Source: JAJPXC01 sp964628905
Lineage (GTDB): Bacteria > Bacteroidota > Bacteroidia > Bacteroidales > Muribaculaceae
Assembly (NCBI GenBank): GCA_964628905.1
Contig: CAZVNS010000012.1
Location: forward strand, 1 to 55,327
Length of the DNA stretch: 55,327 bases
Reading direction: 5' to 3'
Position 1 is the first letter of the stretch, and each line of letters opens with the position of its first letter. The notes beneath the pieces are model-generated. The model saw only the letters and a list, made by a program, of their open reading frames with translations, had not been told where the DNA came from and made no database searches. Positions 26,323 through 35,957 of this stretch are shown piece by piece. Both the position numbers and the translations under genes were made by a program.

Positions 26323-27687
26323 ATGAATAAACTCATCATTTCAGCTCTTTTCGCTTTCATACCTCTATTGGTGTGCTCATGCTCCGACAGCAATTCCGAC
26401 TCACCCACACCTGTGCAAACCGGGGCTACCATCACAACCACACCGCAGGCTGTGAACGCCGGCTTCGAGGCATTTGAGACCACCATAACCGTGACCTCCA
26501 CCGCCGACTGGTCAATCACCCCCGACGCCGACTGGATCAGCGTAACCCCCACCGGCGGCAGCAAGAACCAGCCCACTGAAGTCAGGGTGAAACTCACCGC
26601 CAATAGCGGCGCCACCGCCCGTACAGCCACAATGCAGGTAAAGAGCGGCGGCAGCTCCCTCGACATACCCGTCACCCAGGAAGCTCGCCCGATGCTCAAC
26701 CTGTCGACCAATAAGCTGAGCTTCGGCGGGCAGGCCACAACAGCCACCGTCACCATCGAGGCAAGCACAGCGTGGACAGCTACCAGCGATGCCGCCTGGT
26801 GCACCGTCACCCCCGCCCAGGGCGAGGGAGGATCGGACAACGTAACCATCAGTGCCACAGCCAACGACGGCAGCGCCGAGCGCATCGCCACCGTGACCTT
26901 CCTCTCCGGCGAGCTTCAGCAGGAGCTCACCGTCAGCCAATACACCGACGTGATCACCGCCCCCGAGGGCTACACCTTGGTGTGGCATGACGAGTTTAAC
27001 TCCCCCAACGGCTCGATGGTCAACACCCAGGAGTGGTACTACGACGACTGGGCCCCCGGATATGTCAACAACGAGCTGCAACGCTACGTGCCCGGCAAGC
27101 TCGGCGACGAGTACACAGCCATCATCGAGGACGGCATACTCAACATCATCGCGCGCAAGTACAATAATCAGGTGATTTCGGCCCGCATCAACACCCGCGA
27201 GCTCTGGACCTACGGCTACTTCGAGGCCCGCCTGAAGCTCCCCCAGGGCAAAGGCACCTGGCCTGCTTTCTGGATGATGCCCGCCAACGGCGGCAACTGG
27301 CCCCACTGCGGCGAGATCGACATCATGGAGGAGGTAGGCGTCAACCCCAACTACACCTCATCGTCGATCCACTGCACCTCGTACAACCACATGATAAATA
27401 CGCAGAAGACGGCTGAGCGCTACACCGCCGGCGCCGAGGAGGAGTTCCATGTCTACGCTCTGGAGTGGACATCTGAGTACATCCGCACCTACGTCGACGG
27501 CCAGCCGCTGCTCTACTTCGCCAACGATGGCAAGGGCGACGACAACACCTGGCCCTTCCACGTGCCCTTCCACCCCATCCTCAACCTGGCCTGGGGTGGC
27601 GACTGGGGTGGATGGAACGGCGTGAACGAGTCGGCACTCCCCGCCACCTATCAGATTGACTATGTGCGCGTATTCCAAAAGAAATAG
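26323..27687 (+). CDS. GH16 endo-beta-glucanase lipoprotein with two BACON domains
   Basis: The 454-residue lipoprotein (lipobox VCSC, Cys20) has two tandem BACON domains (about 35-120 and 122-207), each with a TADWSITPDADWISVTP or TAWTATSDAAWCTVTP-type core. A GH16 beta-jelly roll follows (about 215-453). The catalytic motif GEIDIMEEVG gives nucleophile Glu331, helper Asp333 and acid/base Glu336. The form with an extra Met between Asp and the second Glu is typical of laminarinase-like GH16 enzymes that cut beta-1,3 or mixed beta-1,3/1,4 glucans. It is probably anchored on the outer surface, makes the first cut, and is the first structural gene of the locus. Confidence 0.93.
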   Translation: MNKLIISALFAFIPLLVCSCSDSNSDSPTPVQTGATITTTPQAVNAGFEAFETTITVTSTADWSITPDADWISVTPTGGSKNQPTEVRVKLTANSGATARTATMQVKSGGSSLDIPVTQEARPMLNLSTNKLSFGGQATTATVTIEASTAWTATSDAAWCTVTPAQGEGGSDNVTISATANDGSAERIATVTFLSGELQQELTVSQYTDVITAPEGYTLVWHDEFNSPNGSMVNTQEWYYDDWAPGYVNNELQRYVPGKLGDEYTAIIEDGILNIIARKYNNQVISARINTRELWTYGYFEARLKLPQGKGTWPAFWMMPANGGNWPHCGEIDIMEEVGVNPNYTSSSIHCTSYNHMINTQKTAERYTAGAEEEFHVYALEWTSEYIRTYVDGQPLLYFANDGKGDDNTWPFHVPFHPILNLAWGGDWGGWNGVNESALPATYQIDYVRVFQKK

Positions 27688-27753
27688 ATACTTTAATAGA
27701 CACTTAAATAGACATTTAAGTAGACAGTAAAATAGACATTTAAATAGACCTAT
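27682..27753 (+). repeat. Six tandem 12-bp repeats beginning at the GH16 stop codon
   Basis: Six consecutive 12-bp units with consensus AAATAGACATTT run from 27682. TAGA recurs exactly every 12 bp (27685, 27697, 27709, 27721, 27733, 27745). The first unit contains the GH16 stop codon, and because 12 is a multiple of 3 every later unit repeats an in-frame TAG. Confidence 0.9.
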
Positions 27754-27816
27754 AGTCACTTTGTTTTAAACAGAAATTTGTAAAGTAAAACAAGATTGTC
27801 AAACGGTAGCGATGCG

Positions 27817-27853
27817 GAGGGCACTTGGTGACCCGGGTGCCCTCAGCCTTTTT
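27817..27853 (+). terminator. Terminator or attenuator between GH16 and susC
   Basis: GAGGGCAC (27817-27824) and GTGCCCTC (27837-27844) form a perfect 8-bp stem with a 12-nt loop, followed by a run of five T at 27849-27853. It lies in the 247-nt gap between GH16 and susC and would reduce read-through into, or protect messages upstream of, susC. Confidence 0.7.
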
Positions 27854-27934
27854 GAGAGAGATAACCAAACTGAAGTTTCACATTAATATATTAACCAATA
27901 ACCCAATAAACAATAACCCACAAACCATTATCAG

Positions 27935-30900
27935 ATGAAAAGATTAACCTTATTTCTGATTGCTATCATGGCATGCTTGGGCGTATACGCTCAAGATGTC
28001 AGTGTGTCCGGAACAGTGGTATCACAAAGCGATGGCGAGCCCCTGATTGGCGCGTCAGTGTTCGTGAAAGGCTCCAAAACAGGCGTCGCCACTGATCTCG
28101 ACGGCAAGTTTACAATCAAGGCCCAGAAGGGTGCTACCCTTCTGGTATCCTCCATCGGCTACACTCCCAAGGAGCTGAAGGTGACCGACAACACGCAGGG
28201 CGTCACCATCTCGCTGCTTGAGGACGCTCGGCTGCTCGACGAGGTAGTGGCCATCGGTTACGGTACGCAGAAGAAGAGCGTCGTCACCGCCGCCATCTCT
28301 ACCGTCAACTCCGAGACCCTCGAGCAGACCGCACCTCTCAACGTGGCCAACGCCCTTAAGGGTGTCACCTCAGGTGTGACCGCCACCACATCCAACGGTC
28401 AGCCCGGTGCCACAGCTCAGATCCGCATCCGCGGTATCGGTACCATCAACGACTCCGACCCCTTGTATATCGTCGACGGTATGCCCATCGAGGGTGGGAT
28501 TGACTACCTCAACCCCAACGATATCAAGAGCATCGAGGTGCTGAAGGATGCCGCATCAGGTGCCGTCTACGGTGCCCGCGCCGCCAACGGTGTGATCCTC
28601 GTCACCACAAAGAATGGCCAGCAGGGCCGCGCCAAGGTGACCTACGACTTCTCTTACGGCTGGCAGTCGAAGCAGAAATCAATCGACATCCTCAACGCCA
28701 CCGAGTATGCCATCATGAAGAATGAGGGCTACATGAACATCGGCCAGCCCGCCCCCTATGCCGATCCCTATAGCTACGGCGCAGGCTTCGACTGGCAGGC
28801 AGCCATCTTCAACGACAACGCTCCGGTGATGAACCACCAGCTGTCAGTATCAGGCGCCTCTGAGAAGGTCAACTACTACCTGTCGCTCGGTTACTACGAC
28901 CAGGAAGGTATCGTCGGCGGTAACTACAACCAGTCGAACTACAACCGCTTGACCCTCCGCTCCAACAACACTTTCACCCTGATGGACGAGTCGAAGAAGC
29001 GCAACTACCTCAACAAGTTTGTCCTCACCACCAACCTCTCTTACGCCCGCATCCACTCAAAGGGCTTCGGCGGTGGCGGTGGCTACTATGGTGGCGCTAT
29101 CACCAACGCCCTGAGTATGTCGCCTCTGCTGACTCCCACCCTGGCTCCCGGCTCTGACCTCTACAACGAGCAGCTCGCCTACTATGCAGGCAACGACAAA
29201 TACGTGCCCCGCTACGACGCAAACGGCAACCTCTACATGATCCCCGAATCGCACGGTGGTGGCTATCAGGAGCTTGACAACCCCTTCTACGGTTGGTCAT
29301 TCCCCTCTGGTAAAAACTGGAGCCACAAATTCGTGACCAACATCGTCGGTGAGCTGCAGCTCTGGGACGGACTGAGCTACCGCATCAGCTTCGGTGGCGA
29401 CCTCTCATTCTGGGGTAGCGACAGCCACAGCGAGCCCTCGTACTACACCAACCTGGTGAACACCGACGCCACCCACGCCTCAGCATCATCAAGCATGAAC
29501 CGCGGCTGGGTATGGCAGGTTGAGAACATCCTCCAATACGACAAGACCTTCGGCGAAAACCACATCAACGTAGTGCTCGGCCAGTCAGGCAAGCAGTCGA
29601 CCGGATGGTGGATCAGCGCATCGGCCAACAAGCTCTACAACTTCGACAAGCCTTACGTAACCGTAGCCCAGGGTGCTCCCGGCGAGGCTGACGGTGGTAA
29701 CCGTACCGGTGATGCCGGCCCCAACTCGGCATGGCCCAAGCTGCTCTCTTACTTCGGTCGTGTAAGCTACGACTACGCAGGCCGCTACATGGCACAGGTG
29801 ACACTCCGTCGTGACGGTTCGTCGCGCTTCGGTGCCAACAACAAGTGGGCTACCTTCCCCTCATTCTCACTCGGTTGGAATCCCACCGCTGAGTCATTCC
29901 TGCAGGATCGCCCCGACTGGTGGTCAAACACCAAGGTACGCCTCTCTTGGGGTAAGAACGGTAACGAGTCAATCGGTGACTTCGCTTACACCGTGCTCAC
30001 CTCCGGCAACAACAACTATTACTTCGGCCCCGAGGGCGTAAGCCCAACCTACGGCTCTAAGGCATCAGGGCTTGCCAACCCCGACCTCAAATGGGAGGAG
30101 TCGACACAGACCGACGTCGGTTTGGACTTCGGCTTCTTCAACAACTCACTGCAATTCAACATCGACTGGTATAAGAAGACCACCGACGGCATGCTTATGA
30201 CCATGATGATCCCCACCTACGTCGGCGAAACCAAGCCTACCGGTAACGTCGGTAAGATGGAGAACACCGGTGTCGAGATGGATCTCCAGTGGGCCCACAA
30301 CTTCGGCGAGGTAGAGTTCAACGTTGGCGGTAACCTGTCGTACGTTAAGAACAAACTCATCAGCCTTGGCAACTCCGAGGGTTGGCGCTCAGAGGTGAGC
30401 AACGGTACAGCCGGCGACATCGCCCGCTCGAAGAACGGCGAGGTATTCCCCTACTTCTACGGCTACAAGACAGCCGGCGTGTTCCAGAACCAGCAGGAGG
30501 CCGACGCTTACAACCAACTCTACAACCTGACCGAAAACGACGTGGCCTACTTCGCTCACCCCGGTGACGTGATCTTCGTCGACACCAACAACGACGGCAA
30601 GCTCGACGCTGATGACCGCACCAAGATCGGTAAAGGTATGCCCGACTGGACCTACGGCTTCAACCTCGGTGCCGGATGGCGCGGCTTCCAGCTCACCGCC
30701 TACTTCCAGGGCGTTTGGGGCAACCAGATCTACGACGCATCGCTCCGCGGCGACACACCCGCCAAGAACCTCCCCTCTTGGATGCTCAACCGCTGGACTG
30801 GCGAGGGCACATCTAACAGGATCCCCCGCTACTGCGTGGCCGACAGCCGCAACTGGGTAAGCTCTGACCTGTACATCTACTCAGGTGCCTACCTGCGCTG

Positions 30901-31117
30901 CTCTAACCTGACACTGTCATACACCCTCCCTGCAAGCCTCACCCGCCGCGTGGGCGTTGAAAACTTCCGCGTATATGTAATGGGCGAAAACCTCTTCACC
31001 GCCACCAAGTACCACGGCTTCACCCCCGAGGTTGGCGACGGCACCAGCATCGGTATCGACTACGGTAACTACCCCGAGGCTCGCACCTACACCATCGGTT
31101 TCAACCTGTCATTCTAA
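27935..31117 (+). CDS. susC: SusC-like TonB-dependent outer-membrane transporter
   Basis: The 1060-residue protein has a signal peptide (1-19, ending VYA), an N-terminal carboxypeptidase-regulatory-like domain (about 23-105, VSGTVVSQSDGEPLIGASVF), and a TonB-box-like stretch DEVVAIGYGTQKKS. The plug follows (QIRIRGIGTINDSDPLYIVD, GAVYGARAANGVILVTTK), then a 22-strand barrel ending in Phe (IGFNLSF). It imports oligosaccharides using TonB energy, paired with the SusD lipoprotein. Codon use is strongly biased, consistent with high expression. Two hairpins bracket the susC-susD-binding-protein segment. The likely cargo is beta-glucan oligosaccharides, inferred from neighbouring enzymes. Confidence 0.96.
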   Translation: MKRLTLFLIAIMACLGVYAQDVSVSGTVVSQSDGEPLIGASVFVKGSKTGVATDLDGKFTIKAQKGATLLVSSIGYTPKELKVTDNTQGVTISLLEDARLLDEVVAIGYGTQKKSVVTAAISTVNSETLEQTAPLNVANALKGVTSGVTATTSNGQPGATAQIRIRGIGTINDSDPLYIVDGMPIEGGIDYLNPNDIKSIEVLKDAASGAVYGARAANGVILVTTKNGQQGRAKVTYDFSYGWQSKQKSIDILNATEYAIMKNEGYMNIGQPAPYADPYSYGAGFDWQAAIFNDNAPVMNHQLSVSGASEKVNYYLSLGYYDQEGIVGGNYNQSNYNRLTLRSNNTFTLMDESKKRNYLNKFVLTTNLSYARIHSKGFGGGGGYYGGAITNALSMSPLLTPTLAPGSDLYNEQLAYYAGNDKYVPRYDANGNLYMIPESHGGGYQELDNPFYGWSFPSGKNWSHKFVTNIVGELQLWDGLSYRISFGGDLSFWGSDSHSEPSYYTNLVNTDATHASASSSMNRGWVWQVENILQYDKTFGENHINVVLGQSGKQSTGWWISASANKLYNFDKPYVTVAQGAPGEADGGNRTGDAGPNSAWPKLLSYFGRVSYDYAGRYMAQVTLRRDGSSRFGANNKWATFPSFSLGWNPTAESFLQDRPDWWSNTKVRLSWGKNGNESIGDFAYTVLTSGNNNYYFGPEGVSPTYGSKASGLANPDLKWEESTQTDVGLDFGFFNNSLQFNIDWYKKTTDGMLMTMMIPTYVGETKPTGNVGKMENTGVEMDLQWAHNFGEVEFNVGGNLSYVKNKLISLGNSEGWRSEVSNGTAGDIARSKNGEVFPYFYGYKTAGVFQNQQEADAYNQLYNLTENDVAYFAHPGDVIFVDTNNDGKLDADDRTKIGKGMPDWTYGFNLGAGWRGFQLTAYFQGVWGNQIYDASLRGDTPAKNLPSWMLNRWTGEGTSNRIPRYCVADSRNWVSSDLYIYSGAYLRCSNLTLSYTLPASLTRRVGVENFRVYVMGENLFTATKYHGFTPEVGDGTSIGIDYGNYPEARTYTIGFNLSF

Positions 31118-31142
31118 CATTCATACATAATCGACAACAACA

Positions 31143-32663
31143 ATGAAACTTACTAAATATATTGCCATAACCTCGATTGCCGCCATGGGCCTGGGAGCTA
31201 CCTCCTGCGGTTCCGACTGGCTGGACATCACCAACAATACCCAGGACCCCGTTGAGGACTACTATACCAACGAGGACAACATCTGGCAGGCTGTAGTTGC
31301 GGCTTACGACCCCTTGCACTGGTTTGACTACGCCAACAATTATACCGGTTTAAACATCTACCCTGAGGTGCTCGGCGACCAGGTATTCCCCGGTGGCGGC
31401 GACGTCAGCGATATGGATCAGTGGAAAGGCGTGTTCAACTTCAACGTCACCGCTACCAAGGTGCTCGACACCAACTACTCCAACGCCTACTCAGGCGTGA
31501 AGCGTTGCATCGACGCCCTCTACTATATGGACAACTATTGGACACCCGCCGACGACCTCGAGGAGCAGCACCGCAAGCGCTATGAGGCTGAGGTCAAGGC
31601 TCTCCGCGTGTTCTATTACAACCAACTGTGGCACTGGTGGGGCAACATCGTGTACTACACCGAGCCCCTTGGTGGCGACTACATCGCTCCCCAGTACACC
31701 GCCGACGAGGTATATGAGTTCATGATCAAGGACCTTGAGGACGTGATCGCAGCCAACGCCCTTCCCGAGAAGTGCGAGGGCTCAGAGCTGGGCCGCGTGA
31801 CCAAGCACTTCGTCTACATGCTCTACGCCGAGATCGTGATGTACCAGAACGACGCTTCCCGTAAGCCCACCGCCCTGCAGTACATGGAGGAGATCATCAA
31901 CTCAGGCAAATATGACCTGATGGAGAACTTCGCCGACATCTGGACCGTAGCAGGTGAATGGTGCAAGGAGTCAGTGTTCGAAATCAACTACTCTGACTAC
32001 CAGGCCACACGTAACTGGAGCTGGGGTGGCACTGCCGGTGGCACCGTAGTGCCCTGTATGATCCTCCCCCGCGGTTACGACAGCCGCGACGGCATCCACG
32101 ACAACACCGGCTGGGGCTTCGGCACAGTACGTCCGTCGACCTACGCTTCTTACGAGGCTACCGACCAACGCCGCGACGCCTCAATCTGGATCCCCGAGGC
32201 AGGCTCTTACACCATCGGCTATCAGGACACCGGCTACTTCCTGGCTAAGTACGCAGGTCTGATTGGTGGCAACGCTGGCCAGCTCGCCGACGCCGTTCTC
32301 AACTACAACAACAACCTGCGTCTGTACCGCTACGCTGAGGTGCTGCTCAACGCCGCCGAACTCGGCTCGCCCAACAAGCAGGCTTACCTCGACAAGGTGC
32401 GCGCCCGCGCCGGTGTAGGCTCAATCACCGCCACCACCGACAACATCATACAGGAGCGCGCTCTTGAGTTCCTCGGCGAAGGCAAGCGCTACTGGGATCT
32501 CATTCGCACCGGCCTGGCTAAGGATCGCCTCGTGCCCATGAACGAGATCACCGACGACCGCACCGGCACATACACTGACAACAAGAAGTACCTCCCCTTC
32601 CCCCAGTCAGAGATCGACCAGTGCCACGGCACTCTCAAACAGAACGACCAGTATTTCCAGTAA
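31143..32663 (+). CDS. susD: SusD-like glycan-binding lipoprotein
   Basis: The 506-residue lipoprotein (lipobox ATSC, Cys22) is a RagB/SusD family member with TPR-type helices. Typical elements are an N-terminal DWLDITNNTQDP, the mid-region KALRVFYYNQLWHWWGNI, LRLYRYAEVLLNAAELG and ERALEFLGEGKRYWDLIRTG near the end. It forms the lid over the SusC barrel and captures sugar chains at the cell surface. It starts 26 nt after susC. Confidence 0.96.
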   Translation: MKLTKYIAITSIAAMGLGATSCGSDWLDITNNTQDPVEDYYTNEDNIWQAVVAAYDPLHWFDYANNYTGLNIYPEVLGDQVFPGGGDVSDMDQWKGVFNFNVTATKVLDTNYSNAYSGVKRCIDALYYMDNYWTPADDLEEQHRKRYEAEVKALRVFYYNQLWHWWGNIVYYTEPLGGDYIAPQYTADEVYEFMIKDLEDVIAANALPEKCEGSELGRVTKHFVYMLYAEIVMYQNDASRKPTALQYMEEIINSGKYDLMENFADIWTVAGEWCKESVFEINYSDYQATRNWSWGGTAGGTVVPCMILPRGYDSRDGIHDNTGWGFGTVRPSTYASYEATDQRRDASIWIPEAGSYTIGYQDTGYFLAKYAGLIGGNAGQLADAVLNYNNNLRLYRYAEVLLNAAELGSPNKQAYLDKVRARAGVGSITATTDNIIQERALEFLGEGKRYWDLIRTGLAKDRLVPMNEITDDRTGTYTDNKKYLPFPQSEIDQCHGTLKQNDQYFQ

Positions 32664-32683
32664 TCTCATAATCTATTAAAAAG

Positions 32684-34612
32684 ATGAAATCAATCAATAA
32701 TATCTTCAGATTTGGTATCCTGGCCGGCGCTGTCGTGACTATGACAGCCTGCTCCGACGAGGACTACAATCTGCCCTCAAAGGCCGGCATCCCCGAGGCT
32801 TCAAACTACCAGATCGGGGTAACGGTCGACGAGCTCAACAACGTGGAGCTCAACATCCTCACCGCCGACGGACAGAAGGCTGTGGGTGTTTACCCCATCT
32901 GGTACGTCAACGGTAGCACCCGTCCGTCAACCACCCTGACCTACCGCGAGCTGATCACCATCGCCGGTGATTATCCCGTGGAGATGAAGGTCGGCAACTC
33001 AAACGGTGTGTCAGAAGGCTCTGTCAACGGCACCATCCATATCGACAAGACCATCTTCGACTTCTCTCCCTACATGACCGGCCTCACCAACGGCTCTACC
33101 AAGGAGTGGGGCATCGACGGCACCAAGTCAGGCAACATGGGTTGCGGCGAGAACACCAACAACCCCACCGGTTGGTGGAACGGCGAAGCCGGCTGCAAAG
33201 AGGCTGAGGGCGTCTACGACAACATCTTGACCTTCGGCTACACCGACTCTGAGACCACCGGCTCTTACGTGTTCAACCCCGGCTCGGCAGGTACTGTCTA
33301 CGTCAACACCGGCGTGCAGTCGCTTGAGGGTCTCACCGTCAATAATCCCAACGACGGCAATGACTTCCGCATAGCCGTGGGCACTCAGGAGACCACCTTC
33401 ACCCTCTCACCCGAGGGCGCAAGCCTCTACCTGACTCTCCCCGCTCACACCCTGTTCCCCTACATCCCCTCGACCGAGGGCTACGATGCTCCCAAATATC
33501 GCATCGCAAGCTTCAGCCGCAACGAGATTGTGCTCGTGCAGGATCTCACCGGCATCTCTTGGCAGTACATCATCGCTCCCAAGGGCCAGGCTGACGTGAC
33601 CACCACCGGCTTCAAGTACGATGGCGAGCACAACCTCTGGAAGGACGCTGAGGTCACCGTGCAGTCGACATGGTTTGCCGACGGCGGTTGGGCCGAGCTT
33701 TCACCCCAGCCCACCGTGGATATCACCTCCACCAAGGGCATCACCCTGCACGCTCCCGATGCTACCGGTAATGACCAGTGGCAGGGTCAGGTACACGTGG
33801 GCACCAACATCCCCGTGAAGTCAGGCGTGACCTACGACTTCTCTTGCAACGTCAACGTGCCTAAGGATGGCGCTGTCACCGTTAAGCCTCAGATGGATGG
33901 CGACGACAACGTATTCTTCATGGCCGACCGCGTTGATGTCACCGCAGGTGGCTCAATCGTTTGGTTCTCCGACGTTGAGGGCTTCGACGGCACTCTGAAG
34001 ATTGCCTTCGACTTCGCCGGCTTCGGTGGCTGCGACATCACAGTCGACAACATCGTATTCAAGGAGCACCAGTATGACGACGGCACCATCGTCCCATCAG
34101 AGGATAACGTGCCCCCCACAATCAACGACGATGACAACCTGTTCAAGGCCATGGAGGTAGTTAAGTACTCTACATGGTTTGCCGATGGCGGTTGGAGCGA
34201 GCTCGCTACCCAGCCCACTATCGACTTCACCGCCGACGGTTACTCGTTCGTCGCTCCCGCCGGTGTCGGTTCCGACCAGTGGCAGGCTCAAGTCCACATG
34301 TGGACCAATGTCGCTACCTCAGCCGACAACCAGTACGACTTCCTGATGACCCTCGAGACCACCAACGAGCTCAAGAGTGTTACCGTCAAGATCCAGAAGG
34401 GTGACTCTCTGGGCGAGGACGCTGACGCCGACGACGGCACATACATCGTGCTCGACCGCATAGACCTCTACCCCGGTGAGCAGAACGTCTACTTCTTCAA
34501 AGGCAAGCAGGGTATCGACACCAGCAACCTCCAGGTATGTATGGACTACGCCGGCATACCCGAAGGCACCAAGGTGACCCTCTCCGGCATCAAGATGGCA
34601 GTGGTTAAATAA
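32684..34612 (+). CDS. Surface glycan-binding lipoprotein with duplicated C-terminal carbohydrate-binding modules
   Basis: The 642-residue lipoprotein (lipobox TAC, Cys23) follows susD by 20 nt, the usual place of the surface glycan-binding protein B. A PKD-like N-terminal domain (about 30-125) is followed by a middle domain with KEWGIDGTKSGNMGCG. Two related beta-sandwich modules follow, with the shared motif STWFADGGW and a QW(Q)GQVH or QWQAQVH strand. The key Trp residues fall at 330 and 498, 168 residues apart. The modules resemble CBM4/9-type sandwiches. The aromatic residues likely form the glycan platform. There is no catalytic motif. Confidence 0.85.
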   Translation: MKSINNIFRFGILAGAVVTMTACSDEDYNLPSKAGIPEASNYQIGVTVDELNNVELNILTADGQKAVGVYPIWYVNGSTRPSTTLTYRELITIAGDYPVEMKVGNSNGVSEGSVNGTIHIDKTIFDFSPYMTGLTNGSTKEWGIDGTKSGNMGCGENTNNPTGWWNGEAGCKEAEGVYDNILTFGYTDSETTGSYVFNPGSAGTVYVNTGVQSLEGLTVNNPNDGNDFRIAVGTQETTFTLSPEGASLYLTLPAHTLFPYIPSTEGYDAPKYRIASFSRNEIVLVQDLTGISWQYIIAPKGQADVTTTGFKYDGEHNLWKDAEVTVQSTWFADGGWAELSPQPTVDITSTKGITLHAPDATGNDQWQGQVHVGTNIPVKSGVTYDFSCNVNVPKDGAVTVKPQMDGDDNVFFMADRVDVTAGGSIVWFSDVEGFDGTLKIAFDFAGFGGCDITVDNIVFKEHQYDDGTIVPSEDNVPPTINDDDNLFKAMEVVKYSTWFADGGWSELATQPTIDFTADGYSFVAPAGVGSDQWQAQVHMWTNVATSADNQYDFLMTLETTNELKSVTVKIQKGDSLGEDADADDGTYIVLDRIDLYPGEQNVYFFKGKQGIDTSNLQVCMDYAGIPEGTKVTLSGIKMAVVK

Positions 34613-34635
34613 CACGATCTGAACTATCTAACTAT

Positions 34636-34673
34636 GTCCCCGACTGCCCATTTGGGGGAGTCGGGGACATTTT
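34636..34673 (+). terminator. Strong hairpin between the binding-protein gene and GH5
   Basis: GTCCCCGACT (34636-34645) and AGTCGGGGAC (34659-34668) form a perfect 10-bp stem with a 13-nt loop, followed by ATTTTC. It sits in the middle of the operon, 18 nt before the GH5 start codon. Confidence 0.8.
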
Positions 34674-34686
34674 CTAACAAACCGAT

Positions 34687-35943
34687 ATGAAACTTAGTAA
34701 ATCTTGGCTTACGCGCATCGCCATCTTTGCTGCTGCGGTGCTGATACCGCAATGTGGCATCGCTAAATCCGCCGCTTCGGAGTTTGTGCAGGTGCAGGGT
34801 CCTGACCTGGTGAAGCCCGACGGCTCAAAACTCTTCATCGTCGGCACCAACCTGGGCAACTGGCTCAACCCCGAGGGATATATGTTCGGCTTCAGCCGCA
34901 TGAACGCCCCCCGTCAGATCAACGAGACTCTGTGCGAGCTGGTGGGCCCCGAGAGTGCGGCTGACTTCTGGCAGCAGTTTAAGGACAACTATATCACCCG
35001 CGCCGACATCGACTTCATCGCCGCTACCGGGGCCAACACTATACGCCTGCCGTTCCACTACAAGCTCTTCACCGACGAGGACTATATGGGCATGACCGCC
35101 AATCAGGACGGCTTCGCCCGCATCGACTCTGTGGTGGCTTGGTGCAAGGCCAACGACATGTATCTGATCCTCGACATGCACGATGCCCCCGGCGGACAGA
35201 CCGGCGACAATATCGACGACTCCTACGGCTACCCCTGGCTCATGGAGAGCCCACGCAGCCAGCAGCTCTTCATCGACATCTGGCGCAAGATAGCCGACCG
35301 CTACAAGGATGAGCCCACTATCCTTGGCTACGAACTCATCAACGAACCTATAGCCACTTATTTCGACAACCAGGATGAGCTCAACTCAAAGCTCGAACCC
35401 CTGCACAAGCGCACCGTGGCAGCTATCCGCGAGGTTGACCCCCACCATGTGATACTCATCGGCGCCCCGCAGTGGAACAGCAACTTTGAGCCCCTCCATG
35501 ACACCGACTACGACCCGCAGCTGATGTTCACATGCCACCGCTACGGCGGCCCGGCCACCGCTGAGGCCATCAAGTCGTATATCGACTTCCGCGACCGCAG
35601 CAACCGCCCCATGTACATGGGTGAAATCGGCCACAACACCGACCAGTGGCAGGCCGATTTCGTCAAGGTAATGAGGGACAACAACATCGGCTACACTTTC
35701 TGGCCCTACAAGAAGCGCGACAACTCCTGCATGATGGGTATCGAGATGCCCCAGGAGTGGGAGGAAGTGGTGAAATTCGCCGAGGGGCCTCACCACACTT
35801 TCGCTGAAATCCGCGAGGCCAAGCCCGACCGCGCAAAGGCTCAGGTGGCCCTCGACAAATTCATCGAGCAGTGCCGCGCCGCCAATTGCGTGCCTCAAGT
35901 AGGATATATCGAGTCAATGGGACTCGTCGTACCCACTAAATAA
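34687..35943 (+). CDS. GH5 family glycoside hydrolase (beta-glucanase)
   Basis: The 418-residue exported enzyme has an N-terminal signal (about 1-26) and a GH5 barrel. The acid/base is Glu220 in YELINEPIATYF and the nucleophile is Glu313 in MYMGEIGHNT. The opening GTNLGNWLNPEGYMF and the layout of helix 1 resemble exo-beta-1,3-glucanase-like GH5 proteins more than classical cellulases. This is a similarity judgement and the subfamily is unassigned. In this locus it would act on beta-glucan oligosaccharides in the periplasm. A strong hairpin separates it from the binding-protein gene, and it is 14 nt before the next GH3. Confidence 0.9.
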   Translation: MKLSKSWLTRIAIFAAAVLIPQCGIAKSAASEFVQVQGPDLVKPDGSKLFIVGTNLGNWLNPEGYMFGFSRMNAPRQINETLCELVGPESAADFWQQFKDNYITRADIDFIAATGANTIRLPFHYKLFTDEDYMGMTANQDGFARIDSVVAWCKANDMYLILDMHDAPGGQTGDNIDDSYGYPWLMESPRSQQLFIDIWRKIADRYKDEPTILGYELINEPIATYFDNQDELNSKLEPLHKRTVAAIREVDPHHVILIGAPQWNSNFEPLHDTDYDPQLMFTCHRYGGPATAEAIKSYIDFRDRSNRPMYMGEIGHNTDQWQADFVKVMRDNNIGYTFWPYKKRDNSCMMGIEMPQEWEEVVKFAEGPHHTFAEIREAKPDRAKAQVALDKFIEQCRAANCVPQVGYIESMGLVVPTK

Positions 35944-35957
35944 CCATTAATCACTTT

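Noticed and set aside
26512..27306. Minus-strand frame of 264 codons opposite GH16
   Set aside because: The GH16 frame has catalytic motifs and a signal; the antisense peptide is Gly/Val-rich without motifs.
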